A stretch of 64,000 nt of DNA from Rhodobacteraceae bacterium UBA6796 (GTDB lineage Bacteria; Pseudomonadota; Alphaproteobacteria; Rhodobacterales; Rhodobacteraceae): contig DKFM01000020.1 in NCBI GenBank assembly GCA_002452815.1, positions 161,324-225,323 of the forward strand, written 5' to 3'. Under the pieces are notes generated by a model, which was given only the letters and a program-made list of their open reading frames with translations, did not search any database and was not told the DNA's origin. Below, in pieces: positions 1 to 9,736 of the stretch (position 1 is the first letter of the stretch; each line of letters opens with the position of its first letter). A program made the position numbers and the translations under genes.

Positions 1-1535
<1,535 letters not shown>

Positions 1536-1582
1536 TCACAAGGCGCCGACATACGCTGCGGCGGGGGTTTGTTCAAGGCTTG

Positions 1583-1633
1583 CGTGGGGGCGCCGCCCCC
1601 ACACCCCCGGGATATTTGGGCCAGAAAGAAGGA
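1583..1633. repeat. Intergenic GC-rich repeat, half copy
   Basis: Between obgE and the upstream GNAT gene lies GGGGGCGCCGCCCCC followed by CCCCCGGGATATTTGGGCCAGAAAGAAGG. This is the left half of a composite repeat found complete at five other places in the window. It contains a self-complementary GC stem and the CCCCGGGATATTT core. No coding sequence covers it. Confidence 0.8.
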
Positions 1634-1642
1634 AACGACGGA

Positions 1643-2644
1643 TCAGCCCTGCCGGTAGAGCCAGACCGGATGCGGCGCGGCGCGTTGGGCCGAGCGCACG
1701 CTGTCCACGCCGCTGCGCACGAAGCCGCAGCTTTCCAGCAGATGCGCCGAGGCGGGGTTGTCGGTAAAGACCTTGGCGCCGAGCCCGGACAGACCGAAGT
1801 GACGGCGCACTGCGGGGCAGAAGGCGGTGATCGCCTCGCGCATCAGGCCCTGCCCCGCGCAGTCGGGCGCAAGGAAATAATAGATATCGGGCAGGTCACC
1901 CGCGCCCAGCCCGATGGTGCCGATCATCCGCCCGCCCCGCCGGATCGCCAGCCGCAGCGGGCGGGTGCCCGCCCAGCGGTTCTGCGCCATCATCGCCTGC
2001 GCGTCGGTCAGGCTGTAATCGGGCGGAAAGATGAACAGCATCCGGCCGATGTCCGGCGTGGTGACAAGCGCGCGGAAGGGTTCGGCATCGGCGGGCGTCA
2101 GCGGATCAAGGCGCAGGCGCGGGGTGTCGATCACGAGCGGATTGGCCATCGCCCAAGCGGCGCGGGTCAGCGCCATGTCGACATGCTCCACCTCGGCCCC
2201 CAGCGCGCGGGACGGCACCCGTCCCTGCCCGACCGGCACGAAGCCCAGCTTGCCCAGCACATTGGCCGAAGCCGCATTCCCCGTCAGATAGCCCGAGATC
2301 ACATCGCCCGCCTGCGGGTCTGCAAAATGCGCGGCCAGAACCGCGCGCGCGGCCTCGGTCGCCACGCCCTGCCCCTGTGCGTCAGGCACCAGCCAATAAC
2401 CGAAATGCGGATCGAGCGCGATCATCCCGGCAAAGGTGCCGTCCTGCGTGATCGCCCAGCGGCGCCCGGGGGCGTGCAACGGCAGGAAGCCGTCGAAATC
2501 GGCCGGGCTGTAGGGATAGGGGACGGCAGGCAGCCAGCGCGTGATCGCCAGATCGTTCATCGCGGCAACACAGGCCGCACGATCCGCTTCCACCAGCGGC
2601 CGCAGCACCAGCCGCGCCGTTTCAAGAAAGGCGCGGCCGGTCAT
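1643..2644 (-). CDS. Tandem-domain GNAT N-acetyltransferase
   Basis: A 333-residue protein made of two RimJ/RimL-type GNAT domains in a row, about residues 1-160 and 170-333. Each starts with the family pattern T-x-R-L-x-L-x-P (ETARLVLRPL, DTPRLRLDPL). Each also carries an acetyl-CoA-binding loop of the Q/R-x-x-G-x-G/A kind, with GQGVATEAARAVL in the first and GQGLMREAI in the second. It probably transfers an acetyl group to a protein or small-molecule amine, but the substrate cannot be read from sequence. The ATG at 2644 lies only 4 bases after the stop of the upstream GNAT gene, so both are probably one transcript with rpmA and obgE. A typical GNAT is half this length. Confidence 0.85.
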   Translation of the reverse strand: MTGRAFLETARLVLRPLVEADRAACVAAMNDLAITRWLPAVPYPYSPADFDGFLPLHAPGRRWAITQDGTFAGMIALDPHFGYWLVPDAQGQGVATEAARAVLAAHFADPQAGDVISGYLTGNAASANVLGKLGFVPVGQGRVPSRALGAEVEHVDMALTRAAWAMANPLVIDTPRLRLDPLTPADAEPFRALVTTPDIGRMLFIFPPDYSLTDAQAMMAQNRWAGTRPLRLAIRRGGRMIGTIGLGAGDLPDIYYFLAPDCAGQGLMREAITAFCPAVRRHFGLSGLGAKVFTDNPASAHLLESCGFVRSGVDSVRSAQRAAPHPVWLYRQG

Positions 2645-2648
2645 CGGG

Positions 2649-3188
2649 TTACACCATCTTCTTCAGATAGGTCCAGGTCGGCACCCGCGCCCCGCGCGCG
2701 ACCGACCAGCTTTCGGCATCGCCCAGATATTCGAAACCCGCATTGGTCAGCACCCGGGCCGAGCCCTGGCTGTCCTGGAAGACCTCGGCAAAGAGGGTGC
2801 GCGATTTATGCGGATTGGCCGCGACAAGGGCCGCGACCGCCTCGGAGGCGAAGCCGGTGTTCCAGAAGCCCGGGCCGACCCAGAAGCCGACCTCGGACTG
2901 ATCGGGTTCGATCCGGGTCAGCGAGACCACACCCAGCACCTCGGCCAGGCCATGATCCGACCCATCGAGCGCCCAGACATCTTCACTGCGGTTTTCGGCC
3001 ATCGCACGGGCGACATATGCCTCGGCCGCGCCCGGGGGCAGCGGATGCGGGATCGCGCGGGTGCCGGTCGCAACCCGTTTGTCGCCGGTATACATGGCGA
3101 TCAGCCCGGCATCGGATTTGCGCAGCGGGCGCAGAATGAAACGGTCCGCTGCGATGACGGGTTGGGTGGCGATGATTTCCTGAAGCAT
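2649..3188 (-). CDS. GNAT family N-acetyltransferase
   Basis: A 179-residue single-domain GNAT protein of the RimJ/RimL type. It opens with the conserved first strand ADRFILRPLRKSDAG, has ARVLTNAGFEYLG near the end (the family's last helix-strand) and a substrate-side VGFWVGPGFWNTGFASEAV. The ATG at 3188 has a strong GGAGGAG ribosome site. The gene is downstream of rpmA and upstream of the tandem-domain GNAT and obgE. Location between L27 and Obg suggests co-expression with ribosome genes, and modification of a ribosomal protein is possible, but this is inference only. Confidence 0.88.
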   Translation of the reverse strand: MLQEIIATQPVIAADRFILRPLRKSDAGLIAMYTGDKRVATGTRAIPHPLPPGAAEAYVARAMAENRSEDVWALDGSDHGLAEVLGVVSLTRIEPDQSEVGFWVGPGFWNTGFASEAVAALVAANPHKSRTLFAEVFQDSQGSARVLTNAGFEYLGDAESWSVARGARVPTWTYLKKMV

Positions 3189-3316
3189 GGCGCTCCTCCT
3201 CGAAACGCTGGCCTTCCGGCCATACCTGTAAATTAGGGCAGGCAGATGACTGCTTTAACCCTGACCCCTTGAAAAATCGTTGTCTCTGTGACGGTCCGCC
3301 TCCCCGCGGGCCCGAA

Positions 3317-3352
3317 AAGAGAAGGGGGACCGGCGGTGTCGCCGATCCCCCC
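3317..3352 (-). terminator. Rho-independent terminator after rpmA
   Basis: On the minus strand a stem of about 12 pairs (GGGGGACCGGCG against CGCCGATCCCCC, one mismatch, 4-base loop) is followed by TTCTCTTTT. It lies just downstream of the rpmA stop, so part of the rplU-rpmA transcript probably ends here and the rest reads into the GNAT/obgE genes. Confidence 0.75.
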
Positions 3353-3377
3353 ATATGTCATTCGGGTCTGGTCCGGC

Positions 3378-3647
3378 TTATTCGGCCGCCTCCGCAACCG
3401 GGAGGACCGAAATGAAGGTGCGCCCCTTGAGGCCCTTCTTGAAGGTAACCTTGCCATCGACGACGGCGAAGATGGTGTGGTCACGGCCCATCATCACGCC
3501 TTCGCCCGGGTACCAGGTGGTCCCGCGCTGACGCACGATGATGTTGCCGGGGGCCGCAGCCTGACCGCCATAGAGTTTCACGCCAAGACGACGACCAGCC
3601 GAGTCGCGGCCGTTACGCGAAGAACCGCCTGCTTTTTTGTGTGCCAT
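3378..3647 (-). CDS. rpmA: 50S ribosomal protein L27
   Basis: An 89-residue L27. It begins with [16 protein letters not shown], the flexible N-terminal tail that reaches the peptidyl transferase centre, and continues with the conserved [20 protein letters not shown]. It begins 6 bases after rplU, so the two are one transcriptional unit. Length and sequence are ordinary for bacterial L27. Confidence 0.98.
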   Translation of the reverse strand: MAHKKAGGSSRNGRDSAGRRLGVKLYGGQAAAPGNIIVRQRGTTWYPGEGVMMGRDHTIFAVVDGKVTFKKGLKGRTFISVLPVAEAAE

Positions 3648-3653
3648 GAGGGA

Positions 3654-4052
3654 TTACTCCTGAGCTGCGGTGGCGTTGTGGGCCACGCGACGCGCCGAGG
3701 CGGTGCCAACGGCTTCCTTGACGCCCGAAGCGGCCGCGCCCGAGGCGAGAACCTCGGTCACGCGCACCAGCGTCAGCTTTTGACGGTGGCCACGGGTCCG
3801 CTGCGACGAATGTTTCCGGCGACGCTTGTGATAGGTGATGACCTTGTCGGCCTTGATGTTGTCGATGACCTCGGCCACCACGGCGGCGCCTTCAACCAGC
3901 GGCGCGCCGACGGTGAGCTTGTCGCCGCCAACCATCAGAATTTCATTGAACTGGACTTTGTCGCCAGCAACAGCAGCAATCAGTTCGACGCGCAGCACAT
4001 CGCCCGCCTGAACCTTGTATTGCTTGCCGCCCGTTTTGAGGACCGCGAACAT
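3654..4052 (-). CDS. rplU: 50S ribosomal protein L21
   Basis: A 132-residue L21, beginning MFAVLKTGGKQYKVQAGD and carrying the rRNA-binding KRRRKHSSQRTRGHRQ segment near residues 75-90. It has an alanine-rich C-terminal extension of about 30 residues, as seen in many alphaproteobacteria. The start at 4052 was chosen because it gives the family N-terminus and has GAAGGAA at the right spacing; an open frame extends upstream to 4220 but that part is the transcribed leader. It heads the rplU-rpmA operon. Confidence 0.97.
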   Translation of the reverse strand: MFAVLKTGGKQYKVQAGDVLRVELIAAVAGDKVQFNEILMVGGDKLTVGAPLVEGAAVVAEVIDNIKADKVITYHKRRRKHSSQRTRGHRQKLTLVRVTEVLASGAAASGVKEAVGTASARRVAHNATAAQE

Positions 4053-4191
4053 GCGTCTTTCCTTCGTGTCAGCCGCGCCCTGTGGCCCCATCTGGGTTGC
4101 CGGGTTTCCCCGCCTCGGACAGCGCGCCCCGTGCGGGGCGAGATTGCAAAAATATCCTGGCCGGAAGTGAGACTCCCCGCCAAGTTCGCGG

Positions 4192-4220
4192 CTTATGAGG
4201 GATTGGCGGGCCTGTGTCAA
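4192..4220 (-). promoter_or_regulatory. Probable housekeeping promoter of rplU-rpmA
   Basis: Read on the minus strand, TTGACA (4220-4215) is followed after exactly 17 bases by CATAAG (4197-4192). Transcription would begin near 4185 and leave a leader of about 130 bases before rplU. The leader contains a short strong hairpin (CGCCCCG-CAC-GGGGCG, about 4124-4140). The match to the sigma-70 consensus is direct; promoter activity is inferred. Confidence 0.7.
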
Positions 4221-4304
4221 GCATCTTGCCCCGCCCCGGCGGAGGATTTCATCGGTGCGCGCGGGGCGCGTTCGGCCCTGCCCCGCCCGCGCCCGGGGCG
4301 CCGG

Positions 4305-5414
4305 TCAGGCTCCCCAGCGGTCCAGCGCCTCGGCCGACGTGATCCGGGTCAGGGTCGATCCTGCCCCGATCGCCCCCGGCGTGGCCGAGAGTTTCGGGGC
4401 GGGCGCAGGCTGCATCATGCCTTCGTGGCGCAGATGGGTACCACGCGCGACGTTATGCGGATGCGCGGCGGCCTCGGCCATGCTCAGCACCGGGGTCGCA
4501 CAGGCATCGGTCCCATCGAAGATGGCGGCCCACTCGTCACGCGTCTTTTCGGCGAACCGCGCAGCCAGGGTGGCGCGCAGCGCGGGCCAGTTGGCGCGGT
4601 CCGCGCGGTCGGGCAAGGAGCCGGGGGCGAACCCCATCAGGCGCTGAAACTCGGCCCAGAATTTCGGTTCGAGCGGACCGATCGCCATATGGCCGCCACA
4701 GGCGCAGGCATAGGTGCCATACCACGGCACCCCGCCGTCGATCAGATTGCCGCCGCGCGGGGCGGACCACAGCCCCTGCTCGGCCATGCCCTGGATCATC
4801 CCCATCAGATGCGCCACGCCATCGGTAATCGCCGCATCCACCACCTGCCCCTGCCCCGTCGCGCGCGCATGAAACAGCGCTGCCATCATCCCGAAGGCCA
4901 GATACATCGCGCCGCCACCGAAATCGCCGACAAGGTTGAGCGGGATCACCGGTGTCTCGGGCGTCCCGATACTGCCGAGCGCGCCAGACAGCGCGATATA
5001 GTTGATGTCGTGGCCCGCAGTATGCGCCCAGGGGCCGCTCTGGCCCCAGCCGGTCATCCGGCCATAGACCAGTGCGGGGTTTTCCGGGAAATCGGCGGGA
5101 CCGAGGCCCAGCCGCTCCATCACGCCCGGGCGCATGCCCTCGATCAGCGCATCGGCGCGGGCCACCAGCGCGCGCAGCACCGCCACATCGCCGGGCGCCT
5201 TCAGATCCAGTTCCAGCACGTCGCGGCCCCGGTCCAGCGGATCGTTGGCCATCCCCAGCACATGGTTTTCCGCGCCACCCGACCCCGGCCGTGCAATACG
5301 GATCACCTGCGCGCCCATGTCGGCGAACAGCTGCGCGGTAAAGGGTGTGGGACCAAGGCCCGAAATCTCGACGATACGCAGCCCGCTCAGCGGGCCGCCC
5401 TGCGGCTGATGCAT
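4305..5414 (-). CDS. Alpha-methylacyl-CoA racemase (CaiB/BaiF family)
   Basis: A 369-residue class III CoA-transferase-fold protein that fits alpha-methylacyl-CoA racemase better than a true CoA transferase. The three catalytic residues of racemases are in place: His/Asp in GHDINYIALSG, Asp in LVGDFGGGAMYL, and Glu in GPLEPKFWAEF. The C-terminal DGTDACATPVLSM is also typical of racemases. The enzyme would interconvert R and S 2-methylacyl-CoA esters in branched fatty-acid or sterol side-chain breakdown. The ATG at 5414 is preceded by GGGAGGAATTC, an excellent ribosome site. No beta-oxidation genes are next to it. Confidence 0.85.
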   Translation of the reverse strand: MHQPQGGPLSGLRIVEISGLGPTPFTAQLFADMGAQVIRIARPGSGGAENHVLGMANDPLDRGRDVLELDLKAPGDVAVLRALVARADALIEGMRPGVMERLGLGPADFPENPALVYGRMTGWGQSGPWAHTAGHDINYIALSGALGSIGTPETPVIPLNLVGDFGGGAMYLAFGMMAALFHARATGQGQVVDAAITDGVAHLMGMIQGMAEQGLWSAPRGGNLIDGGVPWYGTYACACGGHMAIGPLEPKFWAEFQRLMGFAPGSLPDRADRANWPALRATLAARFAEKTRDEWAAIFDGTDACATPVLSMAEAAAHPHNVARGTHLRHEGMMQPAPAPKLSATPGAIGAGSTLTRITSAEALDRWGA

Positions 5415-5433
5415 GAATTCCTCCCATAGCCGG

Positions 5434-5560
5434 GGGTTTTGCACCCCCGGACCCCCGCAGGATATTTGGACCAAGGTGAAAGGGTAAAGTCGGCGCGGCA
5501 GTTACGCAGCGTCACTTTCTTCTTGGCAAAAATACTCCCGCCGGAGGCGCAGGCCGGTGC
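5434..5560. repeat. Intergenic repeat, partial and diverged copies
   Basis: Two pieces occur in tandem between the ABC-F gene and the racemase gene: CCCCCGCAGGATATTTGGACCAAGGTGAAAG, a diverged copy of the common intergenic repeat, and CTTCTTGGCAAAAATACTCCCGCCGGAGGC, a second related type also present near 19071-19100. Both are non-coding and lie downstream of a gene. Confidence 0.6.
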
Positions 5561-5566
5561 AGGCGC

Positions 5567-7393
5567 TCAGCCCGCCGCCTTTTCTTCCAGCGTCAGCCAT
5601 TCCTCTTCGGCCCGCGCGAGGGTGTCCTGCCGTTCGACAAGCATGGCGGTGGCTTTCTGGAATTTCACCGGCTCGCGGGTGAACAGGTCCGGGTCGGCCA
5701 GAAGTTCGGTCAGTTTGCCGATCTCGAATTCCAGCTTCTCGATGATCCCCGGCAGCGCGTCGAGCCGGTGCTTTTCGGTGAAGCTGAGACCCGATTTCTT
5801 CGGGAATTCTTTCGGGGGTTCGGGCGCGGGCTCCGGCTTTTTCGGGGCGGGCTTGTCGACGGGTTTTGCAACCTCGGCCGCACTCAGCGCGCGCTGCGCC
5901 TGATAATCGCTCCAGCCGCCGGCATAGACCGTCGCGCGCCCGTCGCCTTCCATCGCGATGGTGGTCGTGGCCACACGGTCGATGAAATCGCGATCGTGGC
6001 TGACCAGCAGAACGGTGCCGTCATACTCGCCCAGAATATCCTGCAACAGATCCAGCGTTTCGACATCCAGATCGTTGGTCGGCTCGTCCAGAATCAGCAG
6101 GTTCGAGGGCTTGGCCATGATCCGTGCCAGCAAGAGCCGCGCGCGCTCGCCGCCGGAAAGCGAGCCGATCGGCGCGCGGGCCTGCGCCTCGTCGAATAGG
6201 AAATCCTTGAGATAGGCCACAACGTGCTTGGGCTGGCCGCGCACCATCACCTGATCGGAGCGCCCCGAGACCCGCATGTCGGGATCGTTCACCAGCCCGT
6301 CCCACAGCGTCATGTTGAAATCGAGCGTGGCGCGGGCCTGATCGAAGACCGCCATTTCCAGATTGGTGCCAAGCTTGACCGTGCCCGCATCGGGGGCGAT
6401 CTCGCCGGTCAGCATTTTCAGCAACGTGGTCTTGCCCACGCCATTGGGGCCGACAAAGGCCACCCGGTCGCCGCGCAGCACGCGCAGATCGAAATTCGAC
6501 ACGATCACCTTGTCGCCAAAGCGTTTTTCCAGCCCGGTGGCCTCGATCACCCGTTTGCCCGAGGTGGTGCCGCTGTCCAGTTCCATAGCGGCGGTGCCCT
6601 GCCGGCGGATCTGGCCAGCACGTTCGGCGCGCAGCGCCTGCAGCGCGCGCACCCGGCCCTGGTTGCGCTTGCGCCGCGCCGAAATCCCCTCGACCGCCCA
6701 TTTCGCCTCGGCCTTGATCTTGCGGTCGAGTTTGTGGCGGGCCTCGTCTTCTTCGGCCCAGACCTGTTCGCGCCAGTCCTCGAATCCCTCGAACCCGCGC
6801 TCCAGCCGCCGCACCTGGCCGCGGTCGATCCAGAGCGTCGCGCGGGTCAGATGCCGCAAAAACGCGCGGTCGTGCGAGATCAGCACATAGGCGGTGCGGG
6901 TGTCGCGCAGTTCCTGTTCCAGCCAGCCGATCGCCTGAATGTCCAGATGGTTGGTCGGCTCGTCCAGCAGCATCAGTTCGGGCGCCTCTGCCAGCAGTTT
7001 CGCCAGCGCCGCGCGCCGCCGTTCGCCGCCCGAAGCGGTGGCCACCGGCGCATCGGGGCGGAACTTGAGGCCTTCGGCCACCATCTCGACGCGGTATTTC
7101 TCATCCTCGGCCAGGGCCGAGGCGGCAAAATCGCCCAGCGTTTCAAAGGCCGACAGATCGGGTTCCTGCTCCATATAGCCCACGCGCGTGCCGCTCGGCA
7201 CGATGCGGGTGCCGCGGTCGGGCTCGATCAGCCCGGCCATCACCTTCATCAGGGTGGATTTGCCCGAACCATTGCGCCCGACCAACGCCACCCGGTCGCC
7301 CGGCTGAACGTTCAGATCGAGCCCGTCGAACAGGGGCGTGCCCCCGAAGGTGAGGGAGATGTCGGAAAGCTGAAGAAGGGGTGCGCGTGCCAT
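5567..7393 (-). CDS. ABC-F family ATPase, Uup-like
   Basis: A 608-residue ABC-F protein with two ATP-binding cassettes and no membrane segments. Cassette 1 has Walker A GRNGSGKST, signature ASGGERRRAAL and Walker B LMLLDEPTNHLD. Cassette 2 has GPNGVGKTT, LSGGERARLLL and LLILDEPTNDLD. A basic linker separates them, and a proline-rich stretch followed by a charged coiled coil (about residues 510-605) ends the protein, the architecture of the Uup subgroup. ABC-F proteins act on the ribosome or, for Uup, have been linked to transposon excision and ribosome assembly. The start at 7393 was chosen because MARAPLLQLSDIS matches the family start. Confidence 0.9.
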   Translation of the reverse strand: MARAPLLQLSDISLTFGGTPLFDGLDLNVQPGDRVALVGRNGSGKSTLMKVMAGLIEPDRGTRIVPSGTRVGYMEQEPDLSAFETLGDFAASALAEDEKYRVEMVAEGLKFRPDAPVATASGGERRRAALAKLLAEAPELMLLDEPTNHLDIQAIGWLEQELRDTRTAYVLISHDRAFLRHLTRATLWIDRGQVRRLERGFEGFEDWREQVWAEEDEARHKLDRKIKAEAKWAVEGISARRKRNQGRVRALQALRAERAGQIRRQGTAAMELDSGTTSGKRVIEATGLEKRFGDKVIVSNFDLRVLRGDRVAFVGPNGVGKTTLLKMLTGEIAPDAGTVKLGTNLEMAVFDQARATLDFNMTLWDGLVNDPDMRVSGRSDQVMVRGQPKHVVAYLKDFLFDEAQARAPIGSLSGGERARLLLARIMAKPSNLLILDEPTNDLDVETLDLLQDILGEYDGTVLLVSHDRDFIDRVATTTIAMEGDGRATVYAGGWSDYQAQRALSAAEVAKPVDKPAPKKPEPAPEPPKEFPKKSGLSFTEKHRLDALPGIIEKLEFEIGKLTELLADPDLFTREPVKFQKATAMLVERQDTLARAEEEWLTLEEKAAG

Positions 7394-7450
7394 GCCTTCC
7401 GCTAGCGGGGCCGCGCGCAAAGGTCAACCGGGCGCAGTCATGCGCGCGGA

Positions 7451-7837
7451 TCAGCCCGCGACGCGCGCCCAGATCTCTTTGACCTGCTCGGGCAGCGCCA
7501 TCGGGTCGAAGGGTTTCAAGATGACCTCGGCCGCACCCAGTTCCCGCAACCGGTCGAAATCGGCGCGCGAGGCCTTTGCGGTCAGGAAGATGATCGGGAC
7601 GGTCGCGAAACTGTCGATCTGACGCAGGCGGGAATAGGTTTCCTCGCCATCCATCCCCGGCATCATCACATCCAGCAACACCATGTCGGGCTTTAGCGTC
7701 GGCGCCTGCTCGATGACCTTGGGACCGCTTTCGAATTGCATGACCTCGAAGCCACCCACAAGTTCCAGCGACATCCGGGCAATCTGCCGGATGTCCGGGT
7801 CGTCTTCGACATGCACGATAGTATGGAGTTCTTTCAT
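7451..7837 (-). CDS. Stand-alone response regulator receiver
   Basis: A 128-residue receiver domain without an output domain. The acidic pair is in VHVEDDPD, the phosphoacceptor is Asp56 in LLDVMMPGMDG, and the conserved Lys is in EVILKPFDP. Such CheY-like proteins pass phosphate within relays or bind targets directly. The ATG at 7837 gives the family start; an open frame continues further up without receiver features, and no strong ribosome site is seen. It is divergent from the receiver/GGDEF-like gene at 8103, sharing a 265-base upstream region, and belongs with the kinases and Hpt protein nearby. Confidence 0.9.
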   Translation of the reverse strand: MKELHTIVHVEDDPDIRQIARMSLELVGGFEVMQFESGPKVIEQAPTLKPDMVLLDVMMPGMDGEETYSRLRQIDSFATVPIIFLTAKASRADFDRLRELGAAEVILKPFDPMALPEQVKEIWARVAG

Positions 7838-8102
7838 GCACGCATGTGGCGACAAAAACCGCAAAAACGCAATTTGTTTTCTGCGGTTTTGGCGTATAAT
7901 CGCGATTGTGCCCGCCGGGCAACGCGGCGGGCAGGCTATGCTCTTGACAGGCGTCTCAGGTATTAACCTTTCCCTAATCACGCCTTAAATTCGCCCTATT
8001 CTCAAACGATTGTGACCCCAAGGTTGAGCTGTAGGAAGGCACTCTCATCCGAAGCGAAATTGCGTTCGAGTGTTTGGGTTTCACGAAGTCTGGAGATGGA
8101 TG

Positions 8103-9083
8103 ATGACTCTTCTTGTGGTTGACGATGACCCGATCATCCTGCGCCTGATGGAAGGCGTTCTTGCGTCTTTGGGCTATAGCGATGTGCATTTCGCACTGAA
8201 CGCCGACGAGGCGATGGAGCTGATCGAACGCAAGGATCTGTCTTTCTCGACCATCTATCTCGACATCCTGATGCCGGGCATGGACGGGATCGAGCTGTGC
8301 CGCCATATCCGCGAGATTCCGCAATACCGCCGCGTGCCGATCACGATGCTGACCTCGGTGACGGAAAAGGCCTCGATCGACGCCTCTTTCATTGCGGGCG
8401 CCACCGATTACATCAACAAACCGATCGACGTCATCGAACTGGGCGCGCGGCTGCGCGTTTCGCAGATGCTCTACAACGAGCAGAAACTCGCGGACGAGAC
8501 GCGCAATCTGGCCGAGGTGCTGCGCACCGAACTGGATGCAAGCGCCGCGAGCCGGGTTCCGGCCTTTGATCTGGGCGACCCGATCACGATCTACGACGTG
8601 CCGCGCGTCATCAATGCGCTGGCGATGGAGAACTACCTGCACCGGCTGAGCCGCGGGCGGCGCTTCATGCTGGGCGCCATCGGCTTTCAGATCCGCAAGG
8701 TCGAAAGCCTCTATGCGCGCTCCACCCCCGCCGAATTCCAGAGCATCCTGACCGATGTCGCCGAAGCGATCTTCGAGAACCTTCGGTCGCATGACGCGAT
8801 GATTTCCTATTACGGCAACGGCAGCTTCGTGGCGATCGTGCCGCGGGTCAGCCGTATTTCGCAGGAAGACCTGGAAATCGCGCTGAGCGCGACACTGGCC
8901 GATTTCGGCTTGACGGTCGAAGGCGGTCTGCCGATGAATCTGGGCCTGTCGGTCGGCGAGCTGGTGCAAAGCTCGATGTTCGAGACCGATCCGAAGAAAC
9001 TGGTCGCGCGTGCGATCGACCGGGCCAACGCGACGCAAACGTCGCGTTACGGTGTCGATCTGCTGCATTCCTCCTTCGGCTGA
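8103..9083 (+). CDS. Response regulator with degenerate GGDEF-like output domain
   Basis: A 326-residue protein. Residues 1-120 are a receiver (VVDDDP, phosphoacceptor Asp54 in YLDILMPGMDG, Lys in YINKPID). After a linker, residues about 165-320 look like a GGDEF fold (FMLGAIGFQIRKVE, DVAEAIFENLRSHDAMISYY), but the signature position reads YGNGSFVAIV instead of GGDEF, so diguanylate cyclase activity is unlikely. ATG at 8103 lies 7 bases after GGAG; the adjacent ATG at 8100 is the alternative. The Hpt gene follows after 32 bases. The role is probably signal output by protein contact or nucleotide sensing (inference). Confidence 0.82.
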   Translation: MTLLVVDDDPIILRLMEGVLASLGYSDVHFALNADEAMELIERKDLSFSTIYLDILMPGMDGIELCRHIREIPQYRRVPITMLTSVTEKASIDASFIAGATDYINKPIDVIELGARLRVSQMLYNEQKLADETRNLAEVLRTELDASAASRVPAFDLGDPITIYDVPRVINALAMENYLHRLSRGRRFMLGAIGFQIRKVESLYARSTPAEFQSILTDVAEAIFENLRSHDAMISYYGNGSFVAIVPRVSRISQEDLEIALSATLADFGLTVEGGLPMNLGLSVGELVQSSMFETDPKKLVARAIDRANATQTSRYGVDLLHSSFG

Positions 9084-9115
9084 GACAAGTGGCGTGACGG
9101 TAAAGGGAGTGCGTG

Positions 9116-9475
9116 ATGGGCGAGATTGACACCCGCATGGTGATGCCCGAGGCCTTGGTGCAGGCCCTGGCCGACGTGAAGAAACAGTTCATGTCACGGC
9201 TTGTCCCTTCGATCCTGGAAATCGAGGCCCTGCAATCCGAGCTCCGCGATCCGCTCAAGGCCCCTGCCGCACTTGAACGGCTGTCGTTCATCGTTCACAA
9301 ACTGCATGGGCTGGCCATGACGGTTGGCTTTGCCGAGCTTGGCAGATGCGCTGCGGACCTTGACCTGCGACTGCGCGCGATCCTGTCGGAGCTTGAAAAC
9401 AGCGCGCTGCAGGTCGGGCTGGCCGAAGCGCTGGAAGATCTGATGGATCAGATGGAAGACGCCGTCCTCGCCTGA
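9116..9475 (+). CDS. Hpt-domain phosphotransfer protein
   Basis: A 119-residue all-alpha protein with one histidine phosphotransfer motif: His61 in FIVHKLHGLAMTVGFAEL, matching the H-x-L-K/H-G pattern followed by a small-residue helix. Hpt proteins shuttle phosphate between receivers. The ATG at 9116 is preceded by AAGGGAG. It is co-directional with the receiver/GGDEF-like gene just upstream and faces two histidine kinase genes on the other strand, so all five genes could form one relay. Length is that of a single Hpt domain. Confidence 0.75.
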   Translation: MGEIDTRMVMPEALVQALADVKKQFMSRLVPSILEIEALQSELRDPLKAPAALERLSFIVHKLHGLAMTVGFAELGRCAADLDLRLRAILSELENSALQVGLAEALEDLMDQMEDAVLA

Positions 9476-9736
9476 CGCGGGCCGGGATACGCTTCACCAC
9501 AGATCAACATATTCCCACCGTGTTTTCGCACTCTGCCGGCCGGAGCCGTGGCGCCGAAGGCGCGGCGGCCTTGTCGGCCCGCACTGTTCCCGTCACGGAA
9601 GTTTCCTGCACAAGCCCCGTCGGTGGCCTTGCCGGTCGGTCGCCTTGCCGGTGGCGGCCTCATCACGGATCTCTTTTCTTAAGGGGACGACGACCGGGGT
9701 GAGCCATCCCGGCCGGGTGCCGCCGGAAGCCCGCGC

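Noticed and set aside
9476..9736. Gene in the gap between the Hpt and kinase genes
   Set aside because: The small frames there are out of pattern and the gap has repeated GCCTTGCCGGT-type words only; it looks like a 3' intergenic region between convergent genes.
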